A stretch of DNA of 43,557 nucleotides from Flavipsychrobacter sp. (GCA_016786565.1 JAEUVY010000054.1:1-43557), one strand, 5' to 3'; positions 1 to 8,997 are shown, counted from the first letter of the stretch. Made by a program: numbers and translations. The notes: generated by a model not told the origin, from the sequence alone.

Positions 1-2
1 AT

Positions 3-317
3 GTCGACTTCCACGTTAAGTGTCCATCTTGTGGGGTGATCGTAGGCGTTCAGGACATCGCTCGTATTCAGGAAGCATCAGTTTACCCCAATCCGGCAGA
101 CGATCAGGTAACTGTTCCATTCACTTTGGGGCAAAAAGCTGACGTAACTGTTTCTCTCAGCAATTTGCTTGGTCAGGTCGTTGAGTCGCGCTTTTATCAG
201 GGTGTAGATAAAGGAAAGGCTGTGTTCTATACTGCTTCATTGCCATCGGGTGTTTACCAATTCACTGTTGCGGCCAATGGAGAAAAGCTCTCCGGCAAGG
301 TGGTGATTACCCATTAA
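3..317 (+). CDS. C-terminal end of a T9SS-secreted protein (5' truncated by the window)
   Basis: The reading frame is open from the first bases of the window, so the start lies upstream; the GTG at 36 is not a convincing start. The visible part is almost entirely a type A T9SS sorting domain: a YPNPADDQ motif (about 25 residues in), the SLSNLLGQVV strand and the terminal GVYQFTVAANGEKLSGKVVITH-type segment. Such domains direct folded cargo through the Bacteroidota outer membrane and are removed at the surface. The upstream residues include a CPSC pair, but nothing shows what the mature protein does. A strong terminator follows at 339-366, so this is the last gene of its transcript. Confidence 0.85.
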   Translation, partial: VDFHVKCPSCGVIVGVQDIARIQEASVYPNPADDQVTVPFTLGQKADVTVSLSNLLGQVVESRFYQGVDKGKAVFYTASLPSGVYQFTVAANGEKLSGKVVITH

Positions 318-338
318 ATTCTGCTATTTACTTTTTGA

Positions 339-370
339 GAATGGGGGCTGGCATCAGCCCCCATTCTATT
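339..370 (+). terminator. Intrinsic terminator after the T9SS gene
   Basis: A perfect 12-bp stem GAATGGGGGCTG / CAGCCCCCATTC (339-350 and 355-366) closes a GCAT tetraloop and is followed by TATTTTC. It sits 22 bp after the stop codon. The CTTTTTGA on the left side could also let it work on the other strand. Confidence 0.85.
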
Positions 371-471
371 TTCAGTGCAGTTTATACGCAACTATGATGG
401 TTTTCTACGCGCAATAAACCGCTGTAATTGACGTTTGAAACCCATTGTGTCACATTCAAAATAACTTAGGA

Positions 472-514
472 AATTATCGTTCTACTGTCTATTTTTGACT
501 GTAGAACGATAATT
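472..514. repeat. Long perfect inverted repeat (hairpin) upstream of yfhO
   Basis: AATTATCGTTCTAC at 472-485 is perfectly complementary to 501-514 (14 bp), with a further GTC/GAC pairing inside the 15-nt loop. It lies in the 284-bp gene-free space between the T9SS gene and the YfhO gene, beyond the obvious terminator and about 90 bp before the chosen ATG at 602. It could be a 5'-leader structure, a protein-binding palindrome or a second terminator; no long T-run follows on the plus strand. Nothing else was recognised between 367 and 601. Confidence 0.7.
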
Positions 515-601
515 ATTTGTTTTCTCGGGCAGTTTTTGATCGATTGTCCGCGGGAATTGCATGATTCATATAGCTGTTGTTCTATTAATATTTTCGTTTT
601 T

Positions 602-3025
602 ATGCAGATTGATTTGAAGAAGTTTAAACAAGACATACTTGTAATTGTTGGTTTTGCGTTGCTTGCGCTACTTTACTGCTATCCGCAGCTACAGGGGAAA
701 AAGCTGAACCAGCACGATAATATATCGTGGCAGGGAATGGCGCAGGAGGCTAAAAGTTATCACGAGACCACAGGGAAAGACGCACTTTGGTCCAACAGTA
801 TGTTTGGTGGCATGCCCACCTACACTACCTATGTAGGTGCGGCCAACACAAATTATACCGGTTATGTTCAGACCGTTCTTCAATCGGTTGGTAAGCCTGC
901 CTATTTCTTTTTTATTGCAATGGTGTGCTTCTACTTGCTTATGCGGGTGCTCAACATCAACAAATGGCTGTCCATGGTCGGGGCCATTGCATACGCGTTT
1001 TCCACCTACAATGCCATTATCATCAGTGTAGGCCACGAAACCAAAATGCTCACTATGGGTTATTTGCCGGCAGCAATGGCTGGTCTGTACCTCGTGTATC
1101 GCGAAAAATGGTTGACTGGCGCAGCCGTGCTCGGCCTTTCTTTTGCACTCATCTTCAGCAACAACCACTTTCAGGTTATTTATTATTCATTCATCATGTT
1201 CGGCTTTTTTGGACTGGTTATGCTCTATGTAGCCATAAAAGAAGGCAGGCTTAAGCAGTTCTTTATCTCATCGGGCATTGCCGCCATCACTATGGCTGCC
1301 GGTATCGGACCAAGTATGCCGTCTTTACTCACTACCGCCGAATACGCGAAAGAGACAATGAGGGGTGGTGCCAGCGAACTTTCCGGCCACGATAAAAAAG
1401 AAAATGGTGGTCTTGATAAAGAATATGCCTTCCGTTGGAGCAATGGCATTGGCGAGACTTTCTGCCTCATGATCCCATACCTGTATGGCGGATCCAGTGG
1501 CGAGGCGGCTGAAAAAGCACCTAAAACTCTTGAGGCAATAGGTGGTGGTGCCGACCAACTGCCATTGTATTGGGGCCCTCAGCCGTTCCTCAGTGGTCCG
1601 GTTTACTTTGGCGCCATTGTATGTTTCTTGTTTGTGTTGGGCATTTTTGCGGTGAGATCACCCCACAAATGGTGGATCATAGCCGCCAGCGCCGCATGTA
1701 TCGTTTTGTCGTGGGGTAAGAACATGGAAAGCATCAATTACTTCCTGTTCGACAATCTTCCTTACCTCAATAAGTTCCGTACACCGTCTATGGCACTTGT
1801 CATTCCTCAGTTCCTTTTCCCGCTTCTCGGTATCTGGGGCATACAAGAGATACTCGATCGTCGCGATGATCCCCAGACATGGAAAAACATCAAGTTGGCT
1901 GCAGGTATTACGGCAGGCATCTGTGTCCTCATTGGGGTGGGGGGCAGCATGTTCTTCGATTTCACCGGCGGAAGCGACGACCGTCTGCAACCCGAAATGG
2001 TGAAACTACTCAAGGAAGACAGGATTGCTCTTGCAATGCGCAGCGGGCTTACCAGTGCTGTTTTCATATTACTGGCTGCAGGCATGCTTTGGGCATATCT
2101 TAAAGACAGGATTAAGAGTTCAACCTTGTTTATCGGTTTGGGTATTCTGGTTGTTATCGACCTCCTGCCAATGTCTAATAACTACCTGAATGAATCAAAT
2201 TATGTAGACGCGTCAGAGTACGAAACTATATTCCAACCGCGCGATGTGGATATGGCCATCATGAAGGATCCCGATCCTTACTACCGTGTGCTCGACCTCA
2301 CCCGCGACACGTACAACGATGCGATCCAGGCATACTTCCACAAGTGTGTTGGGGGGTATCACCCTGCAAAAATGGAGATCTATCAGGATCTTATCGATCG
2401 CCAGATGAGCCGTGGTTTCAACGGTCAGGTGCTCAACATGCTGAACACTAAGTACATCATTGCCGGTCCTAAAGGCGGTGCGCCACAGGTGATCCCTAAT
2501 CCTACAGCATGTGGCAACGCATGGTTTGTAAATGAGATAAAATGGGTGAATACTGCCGATGACGAAATGAATGCACTCAACGCCCCTCAGATCGGTGATA
2601 CTGCCCTTCCTGCAGGTGCGTTCAGTCCGCTGAATACTGTCGTGCTGCGTGCAGGGTTTAAAGACAAGGTGGGTAATGCGGCAATAGGTAAAGACAGTGC
2701 AGCGTCGATAAAACTTGCCAAGTACGGATTGGATGAATTGTCATTCACCAGCACCAATAGCAGAGAAGGTATCGCTGTATTCTCGGATATCTATTATCCT
2801 AAAGGTTGGAAGGCTTATGTGGATGATAAGGAAACGCCGATTATGCGTGCAAACTATGTATTGCGTGCCATCAAGGTTCCTGCCGGCAATCACAAGATTG
2901 AGTTCCGTTTCAAGCCAGACAGTTTCTATACCGGCCAGAAGGTGGCATTTGCCAGCAGCATTGTCCTTGTTTTGCTTTGTTTGGGGGCTCTGTACAAAGG
3001 GCTTACCAAACCCGCTGAGAGTTAG
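602..3025 (+). CDS. YfhO family multi-pass membrane protein
   Basis: An 807-residue integral membrane protein of the Bacteroidota YfhO type, a GT-C-fold-like family. The Bacillus homologue is linked to teichoic-acid glycosylation; the Bacteroidota role is not established. A basic-hydrophobic start (MQIDLKKFKQDILVIVGFAL) leads into many membrane helices, a large periplasmic part with the conserved stretch NKFRTPSMALVIPQF, and a C-terminal soluble domain with the typical YYPKGWKAYVDDKE segment near residue 730, then a final helix. The frame is open upstream to 536, but the ATG at 602 is preferred because the extra 22 residues are Cys-rich and unlike a signal anchor. Downstream are an acyltransferase and a flippase on the same strand, which suggests a role in envelope glycan assembly. 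Confidence 0.88.
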   Translation: MQIDLKKFKQDILVIVGFALLALLYCYPQLQGKKLNQHDNISWQGMAQEAKSYHETTGKDALWSNSMFGGMPTYTTYVGAANTNYTGYVQTVLQSVGKPAYFFFIAMVCFYLLMRVLNINKWLSMVGAIAYAFSTYNAIIISVGHETKMLTMGYLPAAMAGLYLVYREKWLTGAAVLGLSFALIFSNNHFQVIYYSFIMFGFFGLVMLYVAIKEGRLKQFFISSGIAAITMAAGIGPSMPSLLTTAEYAKETMRGGASELSGHDKKENGGLDKEYAFRWSNGIGETFCLMIPYLYGGSSGEAAEKAPKTLEAIGGGADQLPLYWGPQPFLSGPVYFGAIVCFLFVLGIFAVRSPHKWWIIAASAACIVLSWGKNMESINYFLFDNLPYLNKFRTPSMALVIPQFLFPLLGIWGIQEILDRRDDPQTWKNIKLAAGITAGICVLIGVGGSMFFDFTGGSDDRLQPEMVKLLKEDRIALAMRSGLTSAVFILLAAGMLWAYLKDRIKSSTLFIGLGILVVIDLLPMSNNYLNESNYVDASEYETIFQPRDVDMAIMKDPDPYYRVLDLTRDTYNDAIQAYFHKCVGGYHPAKMEIYQDLIDRQMSRGFNGQVLNMLNTKYIIAGPKGGAPQVIPNPTACGNAWFVNEIKWVNTADDEMNALNAPQIGDTALPAGAFSPLNTVVLRAGFKDKVGNAAIGKDSAASIKLAKYGLDELSFTSTNSREGIAVFSDIYYPKGWKAYVDDKETPIMRANYVLRAIKVPAGNHKIEFRFKPDSFYTGQKVAFASSIVLVLLCLGALYKGLTKPAES

Positions 3026-3074
3026 TCGTTGATTTTTTTGCCTTGGTGTTGCGCCAATGGGCTAATGTTTGAGA

Positions 3075-3608
3075 ATGGATGCTAAACCTGTATACGACCT
3101 GAAGAACTTGTTCCGCATGCGGAAAGAAATGAGTGTGGGTTTTTATCTCACCGACTTTCTTTTCAGAAGGATACTCAGGCAGAACGCAGACACAGGTTGG
3201 GCCATTCATCATACCAGCACTATTCATAGTCCCGGTCGTATATCCTTGGGTAAGGGTGTGTTCCCCGGAGATTCTCCTGGTGTATATATCAATGCGGCCA
3301 ATGGTATTTCTATCGGCGACTATACTAATATAGGACCTAATGTAGGGGTGATTTCGGCCAATCACGATGTAGTGAATAACGACAAGCACGCTCCGGCGGA
3401 ACCCATCAGGATCGGACGGTTCTGTTGGGTCGGAATGGGTGCCGTTATCCTGCCATCGGTTCAGTTGGGCGATTTTACCATCGTTGGTGCAGGCGCGGTA
3501 GTGACAAAAAGTTTTGCAGATGGTTATTGTGTCATAGCCGGTAACCCCGCAAGGGTCATCAGGCAACTAAACAAGGAAGAATGTAATGCCTTTGCTCAAA
3601 GCAAATAG
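3075..3608 (+). CDS. Left-handed beta-helix (hexapeptide repeat) acyltransferase
   Basis: A 177-residue O-acetyltransferase of the maltose/colanic-acid/serine acetyltransferase superfamily, expected to move an acetyl group from acetyl-CoA to a sugar hydroxyl in the cytoplasm. The middle and C-terminus show hexapeptide [LIV]-G-x4 repeats (SIGDYTNIGPNVGVISANHD, then IGRFCWVGMGAVILPSVQLG and the closing AGNPARVIRQL). The ANHD histidine is in the position usually catalytic. The ATG at 3075 was chosen over a TTG at 3069. Its last 23 bases overlap the flippase start at 3586, which indicates translational coupling and a shared polysaccharide-export role. Confidence 0.88.
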   Translation: MDAKPVYDLKNLFRMRKEMSVGFYLTDFLFRRILRQNADTGWAIHHTSTIHSPGRISLGKGVFPGDSPGVYINAANGISIGDYTNIGPNVGVISANHDVVNNDKHAPAEPIRIGRFCWVGMGAVILPSVQLGDFTIVGAGAVVTKSFADGYCVIAGNPARVIRQLNKEECNAFAQSK

Positions 3609-5037
3609 CGTATTTGTAAGTAACTCATTCTTTATATTCATCACGCGGTTTTTCCCTTCTTTGGCAAACCTGCTGGTGCTTGTCTGGTATTCGCGCAATC
3701 TCTCCGAAAACGACTACGGCAATTATCAGTTATTCTGGATCCAGCTATATGTCATATATCCACTCATCAGTTTCGGATTACACAATGTCATAACAACCTA
3801 TACTCGGAACTTTCTTGCAAATATCCTGAGTAAGATCAGGCTCATGCATTATCTGATCTATGTGTTTTGGGCTATTGCACTCGCGGTTGTTTTTGCATTG
3901 CTGCAGTCGCGCTCAGGACAGGTGCATTTTTTTACCTCACTGTTGTTTATCCTCAGTTTCGCAGTAGGTGTTATCACCGAATCGCTGTTGATCGTCTTTC
4001 GTAAGTACAAGGTGCTTACATGGACAGGTTTTCTATACGCAGCTGCATTTTGTGCTATCCATTGGTGGGCGTTGTCAGCAAGGCTCAGCCTGCAGGCGTT
4101 ATTTTCATTCTTGTTAGTGGTAAATATGTTGCGTGTTTTCGTGTATAGTTGTGCTGTGCTCATAGAGGTAAAAAAAGACGTAGACGGATACATTGAGGAA
4201 TTCGTAGACCTCGGTTCTGTGCGTGGGCTGTGGCTTCACCTCGGCCTTTACGACGTGGTGCAGATGTTGTCAACGTGGGTCGATAAGTTTGCGGTTGCCC
4301 TCGTTCTTACAGCGGGTTTGTCAGCAATATATTATAATGGTGCTCAAAATGTCCCGTTTCTACCCATACTGTTGAGTGCTGCCGGTAGTGCCGTTTTGCT
4401 GCAGCTTGCCGGTCGCAGCGAGATGCCGGAAAAAGAAGCAACACTCCAATTGGTCAACGAATCTGGACGTATGTTGTCGTCTATTGTGTTCCCGGTGTTC
4501 TTCTTCCTTTACATTTTCCGCAACGAGTTGTTCGTTTCAGTTCTGTCAGAGAAGTACATTCCTGCTATTCCCATTTTCGCCGTTTCTATTCTCTCACTCC
4601 CTGTCCGGGCATACAGTTTCACTACCGTTCTGCAGCGTGCCCACAAAGGACATATAATCAACATCGGTGCCGTAGCTGAACTCATCCTTGCTGTCGCGCT
4701 CATGTATCCGCTTTATTTGTTTATGGGCTTGCCCGGCGTTGCGTTGAGCTTCGTAATATCTACTTACCTGCAGGCTGCATTCTACCTCATTGCTACTGCA
4801 CGCCACTTGCAGGTGTCTCCGTTCCGGTTGCTTCCTTTGCGCAATTGGATCACCAAATTCATCCTATACGGTTCAGTGTTGTTGGCTATCCATTACCTGG
4901 GCTCAATACAATACACAGGTCAGGCAACGCTTTTGCTGGGGGCATTGGCTATGATGTTGCTCATTCTATTTACGTTTTTGTTTGAATTAAACCGAAAAAA
5001 GCACCATGGCAGGGCCGCAGAACCGATTCAGGTTTAA
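3586..5037 (+). CDS. Wzx-like oligosaccharide flippase / polysaccharide biosynthesis protein
   Basis: A 483-residue protein with about 12-14 predicted hydrophobic helices and short loops, in the style of MATE/Wzx (MVF) lipid-linked oligosaccharide flippases. The N-terminus has the family pattern (SFFIFITRFFPSLANLLVLV, then a NDYGNYQLFW helix like the usual 'G.y....' motif). It should move undecaprenyl-linked glycan units across the inner membrane. It overlaps the acyltransferase in front by 23 bases and the K+ channel behind by 32 bases. The family is diverse and the specific substrate cannot be read from sequence. Confidence 0.82.
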   Translation: MPLLKANSVFVSNSFFIFITRFFPSLANLLVLVWYSRNLSENDYGNYQLFWIQLYVIYPLISFGLHNVITTYTRNFLANILSKIRLMHYLIYVFWAIALAVVFALLQSRSGQVHFFTSLLFILSFAVGVITESLLIVFRKYKVLTWTGFLYAAAFCAIHWWALSARLSLQALFSFLLVVNMLRVFVYSCAVLIEVKKDVDGYIEEFVDLGSVRGLWLHLGLYDVVQMLSTWVDKFAVALVLTAGLSAIYYNGAQNVPFLPILLSAAGSAVLLQLAGRSEMPEKEATLQLVNESGRMLSSIVFPVFFFLYIFRNELFVSVLSEKYIPAIPIFAVSILSLPVRAYSFTTVLQRAHKGHIINIGAVAELILAVALMYPLYLFMGLPGVALSFVISTYLQAAFYLIATARHLQVSPFRLLPLRNWITKFILYGSVLLAIHYLGSIQYTGQATLLLGALAMMLLILFTFLFELNRKKHHGRAAEPIQV

Positions 5038-5965
5038 GAATATCGATAATACCGGATTTGGTACAAACAGTAGCGTTGAAGGGGGGCGTCTCGTTAATCC
5101 AGACGGTTCCAATAACGTCAGGAAACGTGGCTTGCCTGTATGGGAACGTATATCGTTTTATCATACGCTGTTGCGGATGAAACGCTCTCACTTTTTCCTC
5201 ACCATTATGTTGTTCTACACGGCAACCAATATTGTTTTTGCCGGTATCTACTTTTTGGTGGGTGTCCATAACCTGTCAGGGATCCCACATTCAGAATCGG
5301 TTATTGACGAGCTACTTGCCGCTTTTTTCTTTAGTTCCCAAACACTTACCACAGTAGGGTATGGCCATGTAGCCCCAACCGGCCTCATCACAAATGCTAT
5401 CGCCTCCACCGAATCGCTGATCGGTATCCTCGCGTTCGCGGTTGTTACCGGGCTTATTTATGGACGGTTTTCACGTCCCAGAGCGTTTCTGTTGTTCAGC
5501 GGTAACGCATTGATTGCACCTTACAAGAATGGTAAAGCACTGATGCTGCGCATGGCTACCTATAAGAACAATCATCTCACCGATGCAGAAGCGCAGGTAA
5601 CAATCGCACTTCATCTGGACGAAAACGGAAAGACAGTAACTCGGTTTTATCCCCTCCCTCTTGAAATGTCGCGTATCAATTCAATGGCATCCAGTTGGAC
5701 CATCGTCCACAATATTACAGAGGAAAGTCCGCTCTTTAATTACGATCATAAAGCGCTTTCAGAGGCCAAAGCTGAAGTGATGGTATACGTACGTGCATTC
5801 GATGACCATTTCTCTAACACGGTACAGCAACGTACATCATACCTGAGTAGTCAGGTATTATTCGGGGCTCGTTTCATACCCATGTTCCAGCGGTCTGATG
5901 ACGGGTCTTATACACTCCTCGACCTCAGTAAGATCAACGCACACGAACCTGCCGATCTGCCATAA
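5006..5965 (+). CDS. Inward-rectifier potassium channel (Kir/KirBac family)
   Basis: A 319-residue channel subunit. The order is: a cytoplasmic N-terminus with NTGFGTNSS and NVRKRGLPVWERISFYHTLL (the slide-helix region), membrane helix 1 at about 63-86, a pore helix and the K+ selectivity filter TVGYGH at 116-121, membrane helix 2 at about 131-153, and a long cytoplasmic immunoglobulin-like Kir domain (about 160-305). It is expected to form tetramers conducting K+ through the inner membrane. The start at 5006 lies inside the flippase gene and is supported by the conserved N-terminal Kir sequence that immediately follows. Co-occurrence with envelope glycan genes is odd and may be only transcriptional. 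It is followed by a convergent HEAT-protein gene. Confidence 0.93.
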   Translation: MAGPQNRFRFKNIDNTGFGTNSSVEGGRLVNPDGSNNVRKRGLPVWERISFYHTLLRMKRSHFFLTIMLFYTATNIVFAGIYFLVGVHNLSGIPHSESVIDELLAAFFFSSQTLTTVGYGHVAPTGLITNAIASTESLIGILAFAVVTGLIYGRFSRPRAFLLFSGNALIAPYKNGKALMLRMATYKNNHLTDAEAQVTIALHLDENGKTVTRFYPLPLEMSRINSMASSWTIVHNITEESPLFNYDHKALSEAKAEVMVYVRAFDDHFSNTVQQRTSYLSSQVLFGARFIPMFQRSDDGSYTLLDLSKINAHEPADLP

Positions 5966-5987
5966 CTCGCTGCGATACGCTCCTTAG

Positions 5988-6503
5988 TTATTTTGCTTTC
6001 TTGATCGCGGCAGCGTAGATCTTTTTGATACTGTTCTTTTCCTCCTGATCCATAATGTTGTTGAGGGCAGGCAGTAATGTTTCGTTGATAGGCAATTTCA
6101 GTTTCAGTATTTCGCCAAGCGCATAGGCAGCACTCCATCTTACAACAGTTCCGTCATTATTGGCATTGTCCAGCAGTCCGTGTATAGCGCGCTCAGCAAC
6201 ATTAGGGTGAAGAACAATGGTATTCCCAATTACCCTTGCCGATTCCCATTTGATACGCGGAGCCTTCGCGCCAAGCTGCGTCACCACCCACTCAAGTACG
6301 TTGATGTCTATAGTTGCTGCATCATTCTTGGTCATGTATTCCAGACTTTCAATACAGGTAGCTTTCTCAGCGTCTTTGGCCTTGTCTGCATATGCCATCA
6401 GATCGCTGACCTTTATGTTACCCGCATCCAGGTGCTGACACAACTTTTCAGTCCTTTCCTTTGGTTTAAGTGTCTTGTCTGCGAACAGCTCACTGATGGT
6501 CAT
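5988..6503 (-). CDS. HEAT-repeat domain protein
   Basis: A 171-residue, all-helical soluble protein. Around residues 75-170 there are alpha-alpha repeats typical of HEAT/PBS-lyase HEAT proteins: APRIKWESARVIGNTIVLHP, then DGTVVRWSAAYALGEILKL, and a lysine-rich end KKIYAAAIKKAK. Such proteins usually act as protein-binding scaffolds; no catalytic motif is visible. It is the last gene on its strand here and converges on the Kir gene with a 22-bp gap. A terminator hairpin (6533-6559) lies just before its start, so it probably has its own promoter or is read through from the lipoprotein gene. Confidence 0.75.
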   Translation of the reverse strand: MTISELFADKTLKPKERTEKLCQHLDAGNIKVSDLMAYADKAKDAEKATCIESLEYMTKNDAATIDINVLEWVVTQLGAKAPRIKWESARVIGNTIVLHPNVAERAIHGLLDNANNDGTVVRWSAAYALGEILKLKLPINETLLPALNNIMDQEEKNSIKKIYAAAIKKAK

Positions 6504-6524
6504 ATCTTTGGAGGTCGATAATTA

Positions 6525-6559
6525 AACAAAAAGTAGTTGCCGCGGGTTACGGCAACTAC
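6525..6559 (-). terminator. Intrinsic terminator of the lipoprotein gene (minus strand)
   Basis: GTAGTTGCCG (6533-6542) pairs perfectly with CGGCAACTAC (6550-6559) around a 7-nt loop. On the minus strand the stem is followed by TTTTTGTTT. It starts 20 bp after the stop of the lipoprotein gene at 6579. Confidence 0.85.
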
Positions 6560-6578
6560 CTATAAATCTTTTTGTGTC

Positions 6579-7043
6579 TTATTGTTTCTTAAATACGTTC
6601 CATGCATATCCCGATACTGAATCTATCGTTGCGGTATCGCGGGTGATTAGGTCAGCAGATGTTAAAGAATGGATGTGGAAGGTGCCTTCAGAAATAGTGA
6701 AAAGTGGATTGGCGCTTCCGGTTGCTTTAATGTTTACGTCGGCATCGTTATTTAGCAGTGACCATGTGAACCCTGATGATATTGAAGCACCCATGAACTC
6801 AAGTGACAAAGATCCTGTGCCATCAGATTGGTAGGTGGTGAACAGCGCAAGTGTGTCGGGTATCGAAACAACCTCCGATGGCTCCATGATGCTGTTGTTG
6901 TTGGCATCCATTCCCGTTTGCATCAGCTTCCATTTTCCGCTGAGCCGTGCCTTCACTGAGTCATCTTTCTTCTTTTTGCAACTCGTCGCCGTGAGGCTGA
7001 ATGCTGCAAGGAGAACAATGAGTAATTTGGTAGTATTTTTCAT
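6579..7043 (-). CDS. Small lipoprotein, lipocalin-like fold possible
   Basis: A 154-residue lipoprotein. The signal peptide MKNTTKLLIVLLAAFSLTATSC ends in a lipobox (TATSC) followed by KKKKDD, the usual Bacteroidota style. The mature part starts with LSGKWKLMQTGMDANNN, resembling the opening strand of lipocalin-like Bacteroidota lipoproteins, followed by beta-rich sequence. The frame is open further upstream to 7094, but the methionine at 7041-7043 gives the proper signal peptide. Its function is unknown. It is followed by its own terminator and preceded by fmt on the same strand with an 81-bp gap. Confidence 0.8.
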   Translation of the reverse strand: MKNTTKLLIVLLAAFSLTATSCKKKKDDSVKARLSGKWKLMQTGMDANNNSIMEPSEVVSIPDTLALFTTYQSDGTGSLSLEFMGASISSGFTWSLLNNDADVNIKATGSANPLFTISEGTFHIHSLTSADLITRDTATIDSVSGYAWNVFKKQ

Positions 7044-7124
7044 ATAGCGTGTTTTGTTAAGGAGTAAATTTACATTTAATTCGTTTAACTTCATTGTGTT
7101 AGGTCTCGGTCTCAGGCACTTGTG

Positions 7125-8057
7125 TTATCCCCTGAATCCTCTCAGGAAGTCAACAACCGGCATTCTCTTTTTCCCTTCCAGTTGCAGATCCAGTACATAT
7201 ACCCAGCCGTCTTTTGCCGCAAATCTCAGATACGTGCTGTGGTCAGTTTCATAGGCTCCGGGCTGCTTGGTTGTCTCAGCTAACTCATTTTTTACTGCAT
7301 ATACCCGCATCGTTTTGCCGCTAATGTGAGTAAAGGCCGTAGGGTAGGGCGACAGCCCGCGCACAAAATTGTTGATCTCGTTACAGCCGCTGCTCCAGTC
7401 TATCAGCATGTCTTCTTTAAACAGCTTGGGCGCGTGTCTCAACTCGCTGGTTGTTACTGCAGCTTGCGGTATCTCTTTCAATGTTCCTGCGGCAAGTCCC
7501 TTCACGGTCACTACCAGCAGTTGTGCGCCGGCCTCCATTAGTTTGTCGTGCATCGTACCGGCATTGTCTTCCGGCAGAATGGGCACCTTGGTCTGAAGCA
7601 ATATGTCACCGGTGTCTATTTCGTGCTTCAGTTTGAAGGTGGTTACCCCTGTCTCTGTTTCGCCATTCATGATAGCTCTGTTGATGGGGGCTGCGCCACG
7701 GTATTGCGGCAGCAACGATCCATGTACGTTTATCGTACCCATTGGCGGCATGTTCCACACCACTTCCGGCATCATCCTGAACGCCACAACTATCTGCAGG
7801 TCAGCCTTCAGGTTCCTTAGTTCTTCAAGGAAATCCGGTGCCTTCATCTTTTCGGGCTGCAACACCGGTAGTCCTTGTGCCACTGCATACTGTTTCACTG
7901 CCGATGCCTGCAGGTGTTGTCCTCGCCCGGCTGGTTTGTCGGGTGCGGTCACTACAGCTACTACGTTACCCCCTGCTTCTATTACCGCCTTCAGCGATGC
8001 AACAGCAAAATCGGGAGTCCCGAAAAAAACGATCCGCAATTCTTCAAATGTCTTCAT
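7125..8057 (-). CDS. fmt: Methionyl-tRNA formyltransferase
   Basis: A 310-residue enzyme that formylates initiator Met-tRNA using 10-formyl-tetrahydrofolate. The N-terminal Rossmann-like domain shows FFGTPDFAVASLKAV, VVTAPDKPAGRGQ and the catalytic INVHGSLLPQYRGAAPINRA block (Asn, His and, further on, the Asp in HEIDTGDIL). The C-terminal OB-like domain runs from about 205 (FKEDMLIDWSSGCNEINNFVRGLSPYPTA region). The length is normal. The usual partner def is not adjacent. It is divergent from the TerC-like gene across 115 bp, where both promoters must lie. Confidence 0.96.
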   Translation of the reverse strand: MKTFEELRIVFFGTPDFAVASLKAVIEAGGNVVAVVTAPDKPAGRGQHLQASAVKQYAVAQGLPVLQPEKMKAPDFLEELRNLKADLQIVVAFRMMPEVVWNMPPMGTINVHGSLLPQYRGAAPINRAIMNGETETGVTTFKLKHEIDTGDILLQTKVPILPEDNAGTMHDKLMEAGAQLLVVTVKGLAAGTLKEIPQAAVTTSELRHAPKLFKEDMLIDWSSGCNEINNFVRGLSPYPTAFTHISGKTMRVYAVKNELAETTKQPGAYETDHSTYLRFAAKDGWVYVLDLQLEGKKRMPVVDFLRGFRG

Positions 8058-8172
8058 TCGGTCACAAAACTAATCCTAATGTCGGAATGTCTGTAGCAAC
8101 CTCGCCGAATGCCGGCACATTGCTTTACTTTTGCCCGTCGCTGCAAATGCGGTCGCTTTATTATTCTGTATC

Positions 8173-8937
8173 ATGTATCAACTCCTTCAGGATATCCTTG
8201 CTAATCCGGGTGCATCTCTGCTCACAATTGCCAACCTCGTGCTCATTGAAAGCCTCCTTTCAGTGGACAATGCTGCTGTTTTGGCAACCATGGTTATGGG
8301 CCTGAAGCCGGAGGAACGCAAGAAGGCGCTGAAATATGGCATCTTCGGAGCCTACCTTTTCCGTGGCATCTGTCTTTTCCTCGCTGCCTTCCTTGTTAAA
8401 GTGTGGTGGCTGAAAGGCGTTGGCGGTCTCTATCTAATATACATTACGATAGATTGGTTGCGCAAACGCGGCAAAACCGAAGAAACAAAGACCGAGATCA
8501 AGAACGAGGGCAGTATCTTCTACCGCGCCACAGTAGGGCGCATAGGCAAGTTCTGGGCCACTGTCATTGCGGTAGAGGTAATGGACCTCGCCTTCTCTAT
8601 CGACAATGTCTTTGCGGCTGTAGCTTTTTCCGACAACGTCCTCGTCATCATGATCGGGGTGTTTATCGGCATCCTTGCCATGCGCTTTGTGGCACAGGGT
8701 TTTGTGAAGTTGCTGGAGCATTATCCGTTTCTGGAGGTGTGTGCCTACCTTGTCATTGCATTGCTCGGGGTTAAACTCTCCTTGTCGCTTGCCGAGCATT
8801 ATTACCCCGATTCAATAATGACTAAGGTCCTTGAAAGTCATGAAGCCGATTGGATTACATCTCTTATCACCATAGCCATCTTCTTTGTGCCGATGCTTAC
8901 TTGCTACCTCTTTGACTATCCCTCCAGAAAAAAGTAA
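8173..8937 (+). CDS. TerC family integral membrane protein
   Basis: A 254-residue membrane protein of the TerC/Alx family, associated with metal (manganese) export and tellurium resistance in other bacteria. The two signature segments are present: LIESLLSVDNAAVLATMV near residue 25 and VEVMDLAFSIDNVFAAVAF near 135, each carrying acidic residues within helices that are thought to form the ion path. About seven to eight helices are predicted. The ATG at 8173 is preferred over an in-frame GTG/ATG upstream at 8131 because MYQLLQDILANPG is the usual family N-terminus. It stands alone, divergent from fmt. Confidence 0.88.
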   Translation: MYQLLQDILANPGASLLTIANLVLIESLLSVDNAAVLATMVMGLKPEERKKALKYGIFGAYLFRGICLFLAAFLVKVWWLKGVGGLYLIYITIDWLRKRGKTEETKTEIKNEGSIFYRATVGRIGKFWATVIAVEVMDLAFSIDNVFAAVAFSDNVLVIMIGVFIGILAMRFVAQGFVKLLEHYPFLEVCAYLVIALLGVKLSLSLAEHYYPDSIMTKVLESHEADWITSLITIAIFFVPMLTCYLFDYPSRKK

Positions 8938-8958
8938 AACAGTTAGCTTTCTGTAATT

Positions 8959-8984
8959 GAGGGCACAACATCATTTGCGCCCTC
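8959..8984. terminator. Possible bidirectional terminator between convergent genes
   Basis: GAGGGC (8959-8964) and GCCCTC (8979-8984) can pair across a 14-nt loop in the 60-bp gap between the convergent TerC and M56 genes. There is no T-run, so the call is weak. Confidence 0.35.
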
Positions 8985-8997
8985 CCCATAGCTCCGG

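Noticed and set aside
3003..3566. Minus-strand frame of 187 codons opposite the acyltransferase
   Set aside because: The plus strand shows clear hexapeptide repeats; the antisense frame is His/Thr-rich with no motif.
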